Below are positions 19,412 through 29,148 of a stretch of 64,000 bases of DNA, in pieces. The translations under genes and the position numbers were made by a program. Origin of the DNA: Dyadobacter koreensis. Its GTDB lineage: Bacteria > Bacteroidota > Bacteroidia > Cytophagales > Spirosomataceae. The stretch covers positions 727,335-791,334 of the forward strand of contig NZ_FNXY01000004.1 of the NCBI RefSeq assembly GCF_900108855.1. The letters run 5' to 3'. How positions within the stretch are numbered: position 1 is the stretch's first letter; every line of letters begins with the position of its first letter. Under the pieces are notes generated by a model. It ran no database searches, was not told the DNA's origin, and saw nothing but the letters and a program-made list of their open reading frames with translations.

Positions 19412-20989
19412 TTAACGAGATATAACGATATTATCATAAACCAGGAAATCATTTGAAACCAGTTCATATCCCGAATCAGGTCCGAGTATTTGCAATTTTA
19501 CCCGGTGCTTCCCTTTTGATAACCCATATCTCCAGCAAAGATCCGTTCTGCGGATGGCTGGTTTGGTAGGAAGATCTATTTCTTCCATTTTTTGTCCGTC
19601 GATAATCAATTCTGCCTTAATAGATGAATCCGGAACACTACTATTCTGTCTTCTTGCATGACCTTTCAAAACAAATCCGATACCATCAAAAGTGAATTCC
19701 AATTTCTCCGAACTTACCTTCTTAAATGCAACCGTTTCTTTCGGATAATGTCCTGCAAAACTTTCTTCGAAGGCCACTGTTCTAACCAGTTCTTTTGGGA
19801 TTTCCACAAACATGTCATGGACTTTGCCATGGTTTGCTTCGATGTTCAGCAGGGCATGCTTAAAACTAAGCTCATATACTTTGTTCAGAGAAAGATTGGT
19901 AAAACTAAAATTAGTATTTTCAGCCTTTTGTAACGCGGTAAGCCAGTATGCAGGAATTTTGTCATACCCGATCATCGTTCCCAAAATTCCTCCTGCGGTA
20001 GACGGATTGCAGTCCGAATCCTGACCTGCCCGTGTTGAAATTTCCATCGTTTTAGTAAAATCGCCTTCACCGTAAAGCAAACCCAGCACCACATAAGCGG
20101 CATTCAGTTTTGCATCAATGTTGAGTGGCTGAAAAACACCTTCAGGGCAACCTCTTTCCTCCGCCCATTTTTTCTGAATTTCAAACCAAGTTTGTTTCCA
20201 GTCGCGGGGATATTTTTTGTGCCAGCGAATCACATCTGCTATGCATTGATAAAATTTACTTTGTTTAGGAATAGCCTTCAATGCCTCTTCAACGACTTCA
20301 TTTATATTGGTATTCACGAAAGCCTGAGCATACATATTGGACACAAAAACACCTCCGTACCAGCCATCGCCATAGTTCATGATGTGACCGATTTTATCCG
20401 AAATCGCCGACGCAGAATTGGGCATGCCCGGACTCATCAACCCTGCAAAATCCGATTCAATCTGAAAATCAATGTCGTCTGCATGCGGATTGTTGAGCCA
20501 GTGCCCGGATTTTGCTGCGGGAATTCCATGAAGCGTGTTGTACCGCCCTGCCTGATTAGCATGCCAGAGCTCATAACCTGAACGCGCATAAGCCAAGGCA
20601 AAAGAATCTGCCGGTGCCGACAAACCATAACGTTCATATACATCAACGAAGGTCAGATCCATATAAACATCATCGAACAGTCCCGGAAAGACGTGCATTG
20701 CTTCGGTTACGTAGTCATCGTGCCATACTATTTTCTGGTAATCCTGAATGAAAGTTCCGCGGTACAAAAATTCTGTCGGCCAGCCAAAAGTCACGCCAAT
20801 GGTTTGTCCGGCCCAGCCTCCTTTAATTTTATCTTTCAGTAAGGCTTTGGAAATGGTCAACGGACGGCTATTTCCTTTTTCCGATCGGGAGTATTCCGCA
20901 TCGGAGAACGTATAGAAACCCGAAATTGCAAAACCTGAAATCAGAATTGCTAGTATTCCGAAAAACTGAAATTTTTTAAAAATATCCAT
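19412..20989 (-). CDS. Exported ADP-ribosylglycohydrolase-family protein
   Basis: An upstream TTG at 21016 is possible. The ATG at 20987-20989 is preferred because it starts the signal or anchor segment MDIFKKFQFFGILAILISGF; this gives 525 residues. The core shows KGGWAGQTIGVTFGWPTEF, then WHDDYVTE (the first metal-binding acidic cluster, usually T-D-D-T), and RAGQDSDCNPSTAGGILGTMIG (the second acidic cluster). These define the ARH fold, which removes ADP-ribose or related N-/O-glycosidic groups using Mg2+. The last ~150 residues form a beta-rich domain (LKGHARRQNSS, SKGKHRVKLQILG). Export is unusual for a classic ADP-ribosyl hydrolase, so the substrate may be another glycoside. The gene lies between the phosphoesterase and the sugar dehydrogenase. 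Confidence 0.85.
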   Translation of the reverse strand: MDIFKKFQFFGILAILISGFAISGFYTFSDAEYSRSEKGNSRPLTISKALLKDKIKGGWAGQTIGVTFGWPTEFLYRGTFIQDYQKIVWHDDYVTEAMHVFPGLFDDVYMDLTFVDVYERYGLSAPADSFALAYARSGYELWHANQAGRYNTLHGIPAAKSGHWLNNPHADDIDFQIESDFAGLMSPGMPNSASAISDKIGHIMNYGDGWYGGVFVSNMYAQAFVNTNINEVVEEALKAIPKQSKFYQCIADVIRWHKKYPRDWKQTWFEIQKKWAEERGCPEGVFQPLNIDAKLNAAYVVLGLLYGEGDFTKTMEISTRAGQDSDCNPSTAGGILGTMIGYDKIPAYWLTALQKAENTNFSFTNLSLNKVYELSFKHALLNIEANHGKVHDMFVEIPKELVRTVAFEESFAGHYPKETVAFKKVSSEKLEFTFDGIGFVLKGHARRQNSSVPDSSIKAELIIDGQKMEEIDLPTKPAIRRTDLCWRYGLSKGKHRVKLQILGPDSGYELVSNDFLVYDNIVISR

Positions 20990-21065
20990 AGAAAACAAGT
21001 AAAATTGAACAGACAACCTGATTATTGGATCTAAAAATCTAAATAGTCAAACTTGTCTTTTTATC

Positions 21066-22145
21066 TTATCTAAGGTCAAAACTGAATTGATCATAAGATT
21101 CTGTCCGCCATGCGAGATGCTGTGTAGCCGGCGAAAGGGCAAACAGCGGAGAGAAGGTTTTTACCTGAACGGTCTTCCCATCTGGCAAAAATTCCAGGAT
21201 CCGCAGCCAGCCGTCGCCCCCGTTTCCGTTCCAGCCACCTCCCTCTCGCTGGGCGTTAAACATCATTTGGGTAACCGTTTTTCCGGCTGCATTTTTTTCT
21301 CTGTGAAATCCAACGTGGCCTTTATGTTCGTCGTTATCCGCAACATGGCCCGAGAAAACCAGCCTCAGATTATCGGAAGGATACAGAAGCTGTTTCCATA
21401 ATTGTTCGCCGTAAGTAGCATCCGGCAGCGGATAAGGTTCCGTGTCAATTGGAACATTGTTTTTCAGCATAGAACGGATGAAGCTATGGGTCAGCACGAT
21501 ACAGAAATAATTGGAATACTTCGGTTGACTGCTCAGTTTTTTACACCATTCTATAATGGCTTTTCTTGGCGCAAATTCAAGTGAAAATATCAGTAGCTTC
21601 TGCCCGTGCCGCGGCTTGAATTCGTAGCAGGCATTTTCCAATGTAGGAATTCCAAAAGCGTTCGGTGCCATTTCGACAAGCAAAGCCGAAGTAAGCGGAT
21701 TTCTTTCTACCGGAAAATAGGAATTAAACTGCGTATACCGGTTTTCAGAATTTTTCATGCCATAATCATGATTGCCGGTCGAAAGAATATAAGGAAGCTG
21801 ATGATCCAATTTGCCAAATGAACGTGAAACGGCTTTCCACTGCTGCGTACTTGTCTGGTCGCCTTTGATTCCGTCGGGATAAGCGTTGTTATTCTGATCG
21901 ACCAGATCTCCCACACATAAAACCAGCTCCGTATTCAGTATTTTTCGATTCTCTTTTATCCAATTCATCATCATATCCAGAATGGGCTGATTCCTTTCAA
22001 ACTTCACATAATTCTGCGTGTCCGGTATCAGGATCAAACTCCATGATTTAGGGTTGTTCAGCTCAGGTGACTTGTCATTTTGCTGAGCAAAACCTTCTGA
22101 AATCAAAAAACCTAAAAAGGTAAATATGAAGAGTACTTTTTTCAT
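21066..22145 (-). CDS. Secreted calcineurin-like metallophosphoesterase
   Basis: 359 residues with a signal peptide (MKKVLFIFTFLGFLISEGFAQ). Metal-binding motifs are LIPDTQNY (Asp 42; Gln where many relatives have His), VGDLVD (Asp 80, Asp 83), STGNHDYG (Asn/His near 125-126), LTHSF and FSGHVADND. The D-x-Q first motif is common in secreted members of this clan. It would cleave phosphomono- or diesters in the periplasm. Its place beside the GDPD and ARH-type genes suggests a locus that strips phosphate-containing groups. Confidence 0.88.
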   Translation of the reverse strand: MKKVLFIFTFLGFLISEGFAQQNDKSPELNNPKSWSLILIPDTQNYVKFERNQPILDMMMNWIKENRKILNTELVLCVGDLVDQNNNAYPDGIKGDQTSTQQWKAVSRSFGKLDHQLPYILSTGNHDYGMKNSENRYTQFNSYFPVERNPLTSALLVEMAPNAFGIPTLENACYEFKPRHGQKLLIFSLEFAPRKAIIEWCKKLSSQPKYSNYFCIVLTHSFIRSMLKNNVPIDTEPYPLPDATYGEQLWKQLLYPSDNLRLVFSGHVADNDEHKGHVGFHREKNAAGKTVTQMMFNAQREGGGWNGNGGDGWLRILEFLPDGKTVQVKTFSPLFALSPATQHLAWRTESYDQFSFDLR

Positions 22146-22255
22146 TTTGTGTTAAATTCTGAAAATGAATTGAGGCAGGATAAATTATCAGAATTAAGTA
22201 CAACCCGGAGCCGAACCCCGGGTATGTAATCCATGAAATAACCAATGCTTTACTA

Positions 22256-22630
22256 TTATTTCTGTGTCACTTTAATGATATAAGACTTCACATGCTGCAA
22301 TCCTGAGATCACATCAATTCTGACAGGCGTGCTCATATCCATAAGTCCCATAGCGGGAATCGCCGTGGCATCTGAGGGAATAGAACCACGGAATTTCAGT
22401 TTCTTTAAATTAATATCTATACCACTTGTCGTTTTAAATGGAACCTGAATAAACACAGAGTCCTTACTAACATTAAAAACACCATTGTAGCGGGCACTGT
22501 TTTCATCTGCTCCGGGCACATTCACCCAAATAGCGGAAAGTGTGTTATCATCGTTTCTTGGTCTTTGATCAGGAGAATCACAGGAAACAAAAACGACAGC
22601 GATCAGGAATACAGAAAATATATTTTTCAT
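22256..22630 (-). CDS. Small SusE/DUF5018-like lipoprotein
   Basis: 124 residues with a lipoprotein signal ending VVFVSC (Cys 17). The mature part is a single beta-sandwich-like domain with the pattern (...NVSKDSVFIQVPFKT ... RGSIPSDATAIPAMG ... PVRIDVISGLQHVKSYIIKVTQK), close to the DUF5018/Ig-like domains found after SusD genes. The family match is from memory of the pattern and is tentative. It is directly downstream of susD (21-nt gap), so it is probably a surface glycan-binding or spacer component of this Sus complex. Confidence 0.6.
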   Translation of the reverse strand: MKNIFSVFLIAVVFVSCDSPDQRPRNDDNTLSAIWVNVPGADENSARYNGVFNVSKDSVFIQVPFKTTSGIDINLKKLKFRGSIPSDATAIPAMGLMDMSTPVRIDVISGLQHVKSYIIKVTQK

Positions 22631-22651
22631 TTGAATAATAATTTTGAATGA

Positions 22652-24346
22652 TTACCAGCCCTGAATCTGGGTCAGTTTTGGATTATTTACAATTTCTGCA
22701 ACAGGCAGCGGGATGTAATAGGTATTGGAAGCGAAATAGCGGTTTTGCTTGTCGCTGTCAACCAGCTGATAGGTAAAACCACCTTTCCCGTCTGCTACCG
22801 GTTTATGTCCGTGTACCCGCATGTTGTCCAGCACGATATGTGCTTTACGCCATCTTCTCAAATCCCAGTACCGGTGACCTTCAAATGCCAGTTCAACAAT
22901 ACGCTCATGCTCTACGGCTGCCATCAGTTCCTCTTCATTTTTAGCCTTGGATTCGGGCAACCCGGCTCTTTTTCTGACTTTATCAAGTGCTGATTTCCCT
23001 TTTCCAAATTGTCCGGTTTTCGCAGCTGCTTCGGCGTAGATCAACAAGATCTCGGCATAACGAATATCGATATATTGCTGATCGCTGGCATTTCTAAGCG
23101 CGTCTGTGTTTGTTGAATCCAGGTATTTGCGAATGTAATATCCTGTCACAGTTTTCTTGGGTTCGGTTTGCGTACCGTAGTCAACGTAGCCTTCAAAACC
23201 CGTTGCCGTATTGATCTGCCTGCCTTTCCAGCTGGCGCCGTTATATAATATCGTAGCATAAAAACGGGATTCCCGGCCGGAATATGGATTGGCTGCCATC
23301 GTTGGATCATTCCACGAGAACTTTCGTCCGTCGGCCATTTCAAAAGCATCGGCCAGTTCAGCGGTAGGTACACCCATAGCGCCATAGGTCGGAATATCAG
23401 AAGGCGGGGAAAAATCCCTGTCAATGGTATGAGTCAGCGAAGGACGTACAAAGTTGAAACCAAGGATAATTTCCTTATTATTTTTGGTATAAAACACATC
23501 GGAATACTTTGGAAGCAGCTGAAAAATTCCTTTCCCTTCCATCGCCATAACGGCCTCTGCGGCATTGGCTGCATTTTTGTAATAGGCTGATTTTTTTCCC
23601 TCAGGCACGCCGGTAAGCAGGTCACTGTTAAATTGCTTTTTATCATATTCCGCAATAGACGCTGCATACAACCAGGTTCGTGCCAGAAGTCCGTAAGCTG
23701 CTCCCTTAGCGCGACCCAGTTCTGCCGTAGGGCGGGTTTCCGGCAGATACCTGGCTGCGAAAGCCAGGTCATTCGCAATGAAATTCCAGCAGTCGTCCTC
23801 GCTCGATCGTACATTGTTGTTATCGAAAACCGGTTTATCCAGCAGAATAACACTTCCGTGCAGCTTAACAAGCCATAAATACACATAGGCTCTCAGGAAA
23901 CGCGCCTCTGCATGATACAGATTTTTTGTCGTGCTATCAGCGAATGTATTGTATTTCTGGGTGCCGTCCAGAAAATTATTGATAGCAAAAATATTCTTAT
24001 AGCCATCGGCCCAGTAAGCAAATGTAGGGCTGGTTGCGGTAATACTTGACGGGTTAAATGCAATCATGTTAGCCGTTCCGTTTCCACTAAGTGTTGAAGT
24101 GAATTTGATCAGATCGGTAAGCGCATCGGTTGAATTGCTATAACCAATCGGAAAGCGGCCGAATGAAAACGTATTCAGCACGGCGTATTGGTCATACAAA
24201 TACAATTTCGCATTTTCCACATCGCCCCATACGGTAATATCGGTGTAACGGTCCGTAGGCGTAACATCCAGGTTGCAGGACTGCAAACCAAGCAATGCCG
24301 AGACCATGGCACTGAGGCACGTTATAAACAGAATTGTCTTTTTCAT
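22652..24346 (-). CDS. SusD/RagB-family nutrient-binding outer-membrane lipoprotein (second locus)
   Basis: 564 residues with a lipobox (LLGLQSC, Cys 24). SusD marks are YHAEARFLRAYVYLWLVKLHGSVILLDKP, RAKGAAYGLLARTWLYAA, ELAFEGHRYWDLRRWRKA and the final YYIPLPVAEIVNNPKLTQIQGW. It starts 26 nt after the susC stop and forms the capture lid of that transporter. It is only distantly similar to the SusD at 9298 and is longer, so the two systems probably take different ligands. Confidence 0.95.
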   Translation of the reverse strand: MKKTILFITCLSAMVSALLGLQSCNLDVTPTDRYTDITVWGDVENAKLYLYDQYAVLNTFSFGRFPIGYSNSTDALTDLIKFTSTLSGNGTANMIAFNPSSITATSPTFAYWADGYKNIFAINNFLDGTQKYNTFADSTTKNLYHAEARFLRAYVYLWLVKLHGSVILLDKPVFDNNNVRSSEDDCWNFIANDLAFAARYLPETRPTAELGRAKGAAYGLLARTWLYAASIAEYDKKQFNSDLLTGVPEGKKSAYYKNAANAAEAVMAMEGKGIFQLLPKYSDVFYTKNNKEIILGFNFVRPSLTHTIDRDFSPPSDIPTYGAMGVPTAELADAFEMADGRKFSWNDPTMAANPYSGRESRFYATILYNGASWKGRQINTATGFEGYVDYGTQTEPKKTVTGYYIRKYLDSTNTDALRNASDQQYIDIRYAEILLIYAEAAAKTGQFGKGKSALDKVRKRAGLPESKAKNEEELMAAVEHERIVELAFEGHRYWDLRRWRKAHIVLDNMRVHGHKPVADGKGGFTYQLVDSDKQNRYFASNTYYIPLPVAEIVNNPKLTQIQGW

Positions 24347-24372
24347 TTTGTTAATGCTTTGTATCGTGGATA

Positions 24373-27300
24373 TTAAAAAGTGATGTTAGTACCTACGGAC
24401 ATCACACGCTGCTGCGGATAAAAACCTGCCTGTACCACACTTGGCGTCTCAGGATCGGCATATTTTATTTTATCCCAGGTCAGCAAATTCGATCCTGCTA
24501 CATAGAAACGCCATCCCTGTACCTTAATCTTGCTCAAAAATGCTTTACCAAGCGACACGCCAACCTGTAAAGTTTTCAGCCTCAGATAACCGCCATCACG
24601 CAGAAAAAACGAGTTCATATAACCATTCTGGTTGGTCAGCCCTGCTTTGTTAGCCGTCAGTCTTGGAAACTTTGCATCTGGATTATCAGGTCGCCAGGCA
24701 TCTTCCACCAAGAAATAGGGGCTGTTGCCGTTCCCGGAAAAAGTCTGCGTATAAACCGTATTCGACTGAACGCCTGTGTTGTACAAACCTGCCAGTATGA
24801 CGTTGGATCTGGCCGCACCCTGCAATAAGGCGGAGAAATCAAAAATACCGTAAGCTGCCTGAAGATTGAGTCCGTACATAATTTCCGGCGTATTGCTTTT
24901 TCCTATTTTGGTTACATCCTGTTCAAAGGAAATCTTTCCGTCTCCGTTCAGATCACGGTATTTTACATAGCCCGGCGCACCAGGCCCGTACGGAAAACTA
25001 GGCCCTGTATTGACTTCTTCCTGAGTTTGATACAAGCCGTCAACCATAAATCCGAATTTGGATCCTACACTTTGGCCGACCCTTCTCTGGTCTGCCGGTG
25101 CATTTATAGACTCGTTCATTTTCAGGATACGGTTATGTGCATACGTAAAGTTTCCAATGATGTTATAAGAGAACTTTTCATACTTTTTATTAAAGTTCAG
25201 CTGAAGGTCGATACCACGGTTGTCCACCTTCTGCGAGTTGACCGTACCCGGAAAGTTTCCGCCCACAGATGGTGCAAAAACACCGCTCTGCGTATCAAGT
25301 ATGTTTTTTGTCAGCTTATAGAAATAATCAATTTCGATACCCAGTTTGCTGTTAAATAAATTTGTTTCCAAACCGATATTATACATATTCGCTTCTTCCC
25401 ACGTAATATTTAGATTCGCCGGCGCATTGCTGTAAACAGACGGCGTAAGCGCATTCCCTATGGCTACTATTGGGGTCGGACGTAACTGAAAAGTATTCAG
25501 ATATTGGAAAGCGTTGATCCGGTCATTACCCATTTTTCCTGCCGAAGCTCTGATTTTCAGAAAATTGATGCCTGAACCCAGACCCTGCCAGAATGATTCC
25601 TTGCTCACAACCCAACCTAAAGAAGCAGACGGAAAGAAACCCCATCTTTTCGAAGTCGGGAAGTTTACCGAACCGTCATAACGTGCGGCAAGTTCAACAA
25701 GATATTTCTCATCATACCCATATCCTAAACGTCCTACATATCCGGCCCGTTTCGTCTCAGAACTTGATCCCGAAGCAGCCCTGAGATCATCCACTCCTTT
25801 GCTTCCAAAATTGATCTCTTTTAAATCGTCAATAGCAAAATTACGCGCCTGCACTCCAAAGCCATTGGTTTTATAACCTGAATATTCGTAAAGAAGCAAC
25901 GCGCTGATGGCATGTTTGTCAAAGGCGTTATCATAAGTAAGGGATGGTTGGAAAGTAATTCGGTTGCTTCCTGCATAATCCTGTAGTAATTGGTTGACGC
26001 TGTATGCGCTCATGCGTGCAGTCGTCCAGGTCCAGCCGGTGGCGGTACGGTTGCGTATTGCCAGTGTATAAGGCGAGACCCAGGTTTTGGATTCCGTAAA
26101 ACCTTTGTCATAACCTGCCAGCACCTTCGCCTGAAGACCGGTTACCCAGGGAATTTTGACAATGAAAGTAATATTGCCGTTGAAGGTTGAGGTCTGAGCT
26201 GTACGGTTACCTATGTCGTTAACAGCAACCAGCGGATTCCCTACGCCCGCATCAGAATTTGCTCCCACTGCCATACCTCCCGGACCATACATCGGTAAAT
26301 TGGGCTGCATTCTGGAAGCAAGCACATATGGATTCTGATAATTCTGATCGGTTGGCGCCAGCGAGGGCTGTAAACGGTCCTCCATACGAACGCTAAGGTC
26401 CAGTTTTGTTGATACGATCTCGTTGATCTTTGCATCCACATTGGCCCGCACATTATATCTTTTATAATTCGTGTTATTCATCACACCATCCTGATCCCAG
26501 AACCCAACAGTACTGAAATAACGTATTCTATCAGAACCACCGGAGACCGAAAGGTTGTGATACTGGCTCATACTTCTGTTATCTGTCATCAAGCCATACC
26601 AGTCTGTGTCTCCATAAAAACCGGAAGTATCTCTGCCACTTCTGACGCGGTCAATTTCTTCCTGAGAATACGTAAGTGCAAACGGCGTTTTACCCTGTGA
26701 TACCAGATATTCGTTATCTAATTCTTCCGCTTTTTTGTACCACGACATGTAATCCGGCCCATTTAGAAATTTGGGGAAACGGGTGTTGCTGTTCAGCGAG
26801 AAGTTTGTCTCGTAGGTAATGACCGGCTTGCCCGACTTTCCGCGTTTGGTTGTTACCAGAATAACCCCGTTTGCAGCACGTGCTCCGTACACCGCTGCCG
26901 AAGCCGCATCTTTCAGTACACTGACACTGGCGATTTCATTAGGATCCATCGTTGTAAAAGACCTTTCAACCCCATCCACAATGACGAGCGGTGAATTATT
27001 CCCGGTCGTACTGATTCCTCTGACATTGATGGCTGCGTCATCTGCTCCGGGTCTTCCGTAAGATTGCGTTACGATAACGCCCGGAAGCCTTCCTGCTAAT
27101 ACGTTCGAAACATTCAGAGGAGGCGCCTGTTTGATCTGATCCGAAGTAATTTGTGCCACAGAACCTGTAAGTGTTGATTTCTTTTGCTCGGCGTACCCAA
27201 CCACAAGCACCTGCTCCAGCGTTTCATTAGACGGATTCAGTGCTACCTCAATTTTTTGTCTGCCGTTAACTGCCATCTCAACGGGTTCGTAACCAATAAA

Positions 27301-27924
27301 AGAAAAAACAAGCACCGCACCTTCTTTCACATTGCTTAACTGAAAATTTCCATCCACATCTGTGGTCGTTCCGTTTGGTGTATTTTTTACCATCACACTG
27401 GCTCCCGGAAGTACCGTTTTTGTTAACGCATCGGTTACTTTTCCTTTTACCGTAATATCCGCGTAAAGTGCACCATTTCTTGCCGAACTGATGGAGGCCA
27501 AACCTTCTATGTTGGCAGATTTGTATGCAGGATTATTTTGTAAAACCTCCTGAGCCGGCACAACTGTCCTGATTTCCACACCTGATTTCTCCTGTTCAGA
27601 AATTATATAAAAATTCTGATCAAGTTTTTTATAAGTCAGTGCATTGGGTATGAGTAAATATTCCAGCGCTTTTTCAAGTGAACTGAAATTTTTTCTGGCC
27701 TGAATCTTCTTGCCATTCAATATTTTCGAATTATACAGAATAGAAACGGAAAACTGTTTTTCCAGTTCCTGGATCTGCGATTGCAGCGTACGCAGAGGCG
27801 CTGCTTTCTGGGTAACCTGATTTTTGTCGATCACCAGGCCTTCCAGCGAAGATTGCTGAGCCTGCACCAGAATCGGACAGACAATCAGCAGTAATATACA
27901 AAACCGGTAAATATAATGTTTCAT
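24373..27924 (-). CDS. SusC/RagA-family TonB-dependent transporter with STN signalling domain
   Basis: 1183 residues with a signal peptide (MKHYIYRFCILLLIVCPILVQAQ). Residues about 45-110 are an STN domain (LQSQIQELEKQFSVSILYNS ... LEKALEYLLIPNALTYKKLD), the periplasmic part that contacts a FecR anti-sigma factor. A carboxypeptidase-regulatory-like domain (VKGKVTDALTKTVLPGASV), the plug (INVRGISTTGNNSPLVIVDG, VSVLKDAASAAVYGARAANG) and the barrel follow. The FecR and ECF sigma genes lie directly upstream, so ligand import should induce the operon by trans-envelope signalling. This contrasts with the SusC at 10831, which lacks the STN domain. Confidence 0.95.
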   Translation of the reverse strand: MKHYIYRFCILLLIVCPILVQAQQSSLEGLVIDKNQVTQKAAPLRTLQSQIQELEKQFSVSILYNSKILNGKKIQARKNFSSLEKALEYLLIPNALTYKKLDQNFYIISEQEKSGVEIRTVVPAQEVLQNNPAYKSANIEGLASISSARNGALYADITVKGKVTDALTKTVLPGASVMVKNTPNGTTTDVDGNFQLSNVKEGAVLVFSFIGYEPVEMAVNGRQKIEVALNPSNETLEQVLVVGYAEQKKSTLTGSVAQITSDQIKQAPPLNVSNVLAGRLPGVIVTQSYGRPGADDAAINVRGISTTGNNSPLVIVDGVERSFTTMDPNEIASVSVLKDAASAAVYGARAANGVILVTTKRGKSGKPVITYETNFSLNSNTRFPKFLNGPDYMSWYKKAEELDNEYLVSQGKTPFALTYSQEEIDRVRSGRDTSGFYGDTDWYGLMTDNRSMSQYHNLSVSGGSDRIRYFSTVGFWDQDGVMNNTNYKRYNVRANVDAKINEIVSTKLDLSVRMEDRLQPSLAPTDQNYQNPYVLASRMQPNLPMYGPGGMAVGANSDAGVGNPLVAVNDIGNRTAQTSTFNGNITFIVKIPWVTGLQAKVLAGYDKGFTESKTWVSPYTLAIRNRTATGWTWTTARMSAYSVNQLLQDYAGSNRITFQPSLTYDNAFDKHAISALLLYEYSGYKTNGFGVQARNFAIDDLKEINFGSKGVDDLRAASGSSSETKRAGYVGRLGYGYDEKYLVELAARYDGSVNFPTSKRWGFFPSASLGWVVSKESFWQGLGSGINFLKIRASAGKMGNDRINAFQYLNTFQLRPTPIVAIGNALTPSVYSNAPANLNITWEEANMYNIGLETNLFNSKLGIEIDYFYKLTKNILDTQSGVFAPSVGGNFPGTVNSQKVDNRGIDLQLNFNKKYEKFSYNIIGNFTYAHNRILKMNESINAPADQRRVGQSVGSKFGFMVDGLYQTQEEVNTGPSFPYGPGAPGYVKYRDLNGDGKISFEQDVTKIGKSNTPEIMYGLNLQAAYGIFDFSALLQGAARSNVILAGLYNTGVQSNTVYTQTFSGNGNSPYFLVEDAWRPDNPDAKFPRLTANKAGLTNQNGYMNSFFLRDGGYLRLKTLQVGVSLGKAFLSKIKVQGWRFYVAGSNLLTWDKIKYADPETPSVVQAGFYPQQRVMSVGTNITF

Positions 27925-28018
27925 AAAGTAAAGAATGGTTTTAGGATAATATTGGGCAAAGCTTACGCAGGGCTATGTTATTTTAGCCAGAATTACAGTT
28001 TGAACGATGAGAAATTAT

Positions 28019-29002
28019 TTAGTCGTTGTCAGATATATAAATGTTGTTATCCTCCTGACGCACCTTTACGTTACATGTTTCCGCAATACCTTCCAGCAAG
28101 ATCCTGATGTTGCCCGTCGGCACCGAACCGGAGATCTTTCTTTCCAGCAATTTCTGATGGTCTGCTTTTACAACCAACCCGTAGGTTTCTTCAAGGATAG
28201 TCGTTACATCTTTTAAAGGGGTGTTATCAAAGACCAGCAAATGATCTTTCCAGGCAGAGTACAGCGATGGCTGCACCTTCTTGCGTGTGTATTGCGATGA
28301 CTTTTTACTGAACTCTACCAACTCTCCCGGCCTGAGAACTAAGGTATCCTTTTCGTCTTTCCCCAGATTACACTGTACTCTCCCTTCATTGAGAACAACA
28401 CGTGTACCACTTTTCCTTTTGGAAAGAACGAATCGGGTACCAAGTACCTGGATACTGAAATCGTCAGAAGTTTTAACAGTAAACCTTCGGTGATCTTTAG
28501 TATGAATGACCTGAAAATAGGCTTCACCATCCAGCGATACATTCCGGCTTCCACCTTCGTTCCATTTTGAAGGATACGTAATTTCCGAGTTTCCGTTCAG
28601 AATAACGGTTGAGCCATCGGGCAACATTACCGTACGCGTTTCACCAAATGCGGTTGACTGATGCATCAACTCCGGCTTTTGATAAAACTGATAGGCAACA
28701 TAACCAACAAGTAAAAGTGCAACCGTTGCAGCGGCAATTCCGGAAAGCCTGCTCCGGAAAGTAATTTTTTTAACAGGTTTTGTAAAGATTAGGTCTGGAA
28801 TAGCCTCGGCATCAATTTTTGCATTGATTTTGTTAAACAACGTTTTTTCCGCAGCCAGCTTTGCGCTTTCACTGAGCGTATCGGTAAAATCTTCCTTTTC
28901 TTCAAAAGCCAGATACCAGCTTTCCAGCTCGGCGATTTCCAGAGACGATGCTAAGCCTGCCTGATGTTGATTGAGAAGATATTGTAAACGTTCCTTAGAC
29001 AT
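28019..29002 (-). CDS. FecR-family anti-sigma factor
   Basis: 327 residues. The cytoplasmic N-terminus (1-85) ends at a single membrane helix (about 87-106, SGIAAATVALLLVGYVAYQF). The periplasmic FecR domain follows (GETRTVMLPDGSTVILNGNSEITYP, then NVSLDGEAYFQV). The end is a DUF4974-type STN-like domain (TPLKDVTTILEETYGLVVKAD). It should hold the sigma factor at 29149 until the STN domain of the SusC at 24373 reports substrate. The gene order sigma-fecR-susC-susD is the standard arrangement. Confidence 0.93.
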   Translation of the reverse strand: MSKERLQYLLNQHQAGLASSLEIAELESWYLAFEEKEDFTDTLSESAKLAAEKTLFNKINAKIDAEAIPDLIFTKPVKKITFRSRLSGIAAATVALLLVGYVAYQFYQKPELMHQSTAFGETRTVMLPDGSTVILNGNSEITYPSKWNEGGSRNVSLDGEAYFQVIHTKDHRRFTVKTSDDFSIQVLGTRFVLSKRKSGTRVVLNEGRVQCNLGKDEKDTLVLRPGELVEFSKKSSQYTRKKVQPSLYSAWKDHLLVFDNTPLKDVTTILEETYGLVVKADHQKLLERKISGSVPTGNIRILLEGIAETCNVKVRQEDNNIYISDND

Positions 29003-29148
29003 TCAATTGGTTGCGTTATTGTTTCTAAAAACGATGTCGCTTTACCCAGATACTACCGCCAAAAAAAATGAGAAATATTTTCTTTTGAAGACCACTTAAC
29101 CAACATATATCTGATAATGAGAAACTTAAAAATAAAAAAAAGCAAAAA

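Noticed and set aside
22203..22223. ACCCGG/CCGGGT hairpin after the small lipoprotein gene as a terminator
   Set aside because: The stem is only 6 bp and no T-run follows on the minus strand; the operon probably continues.
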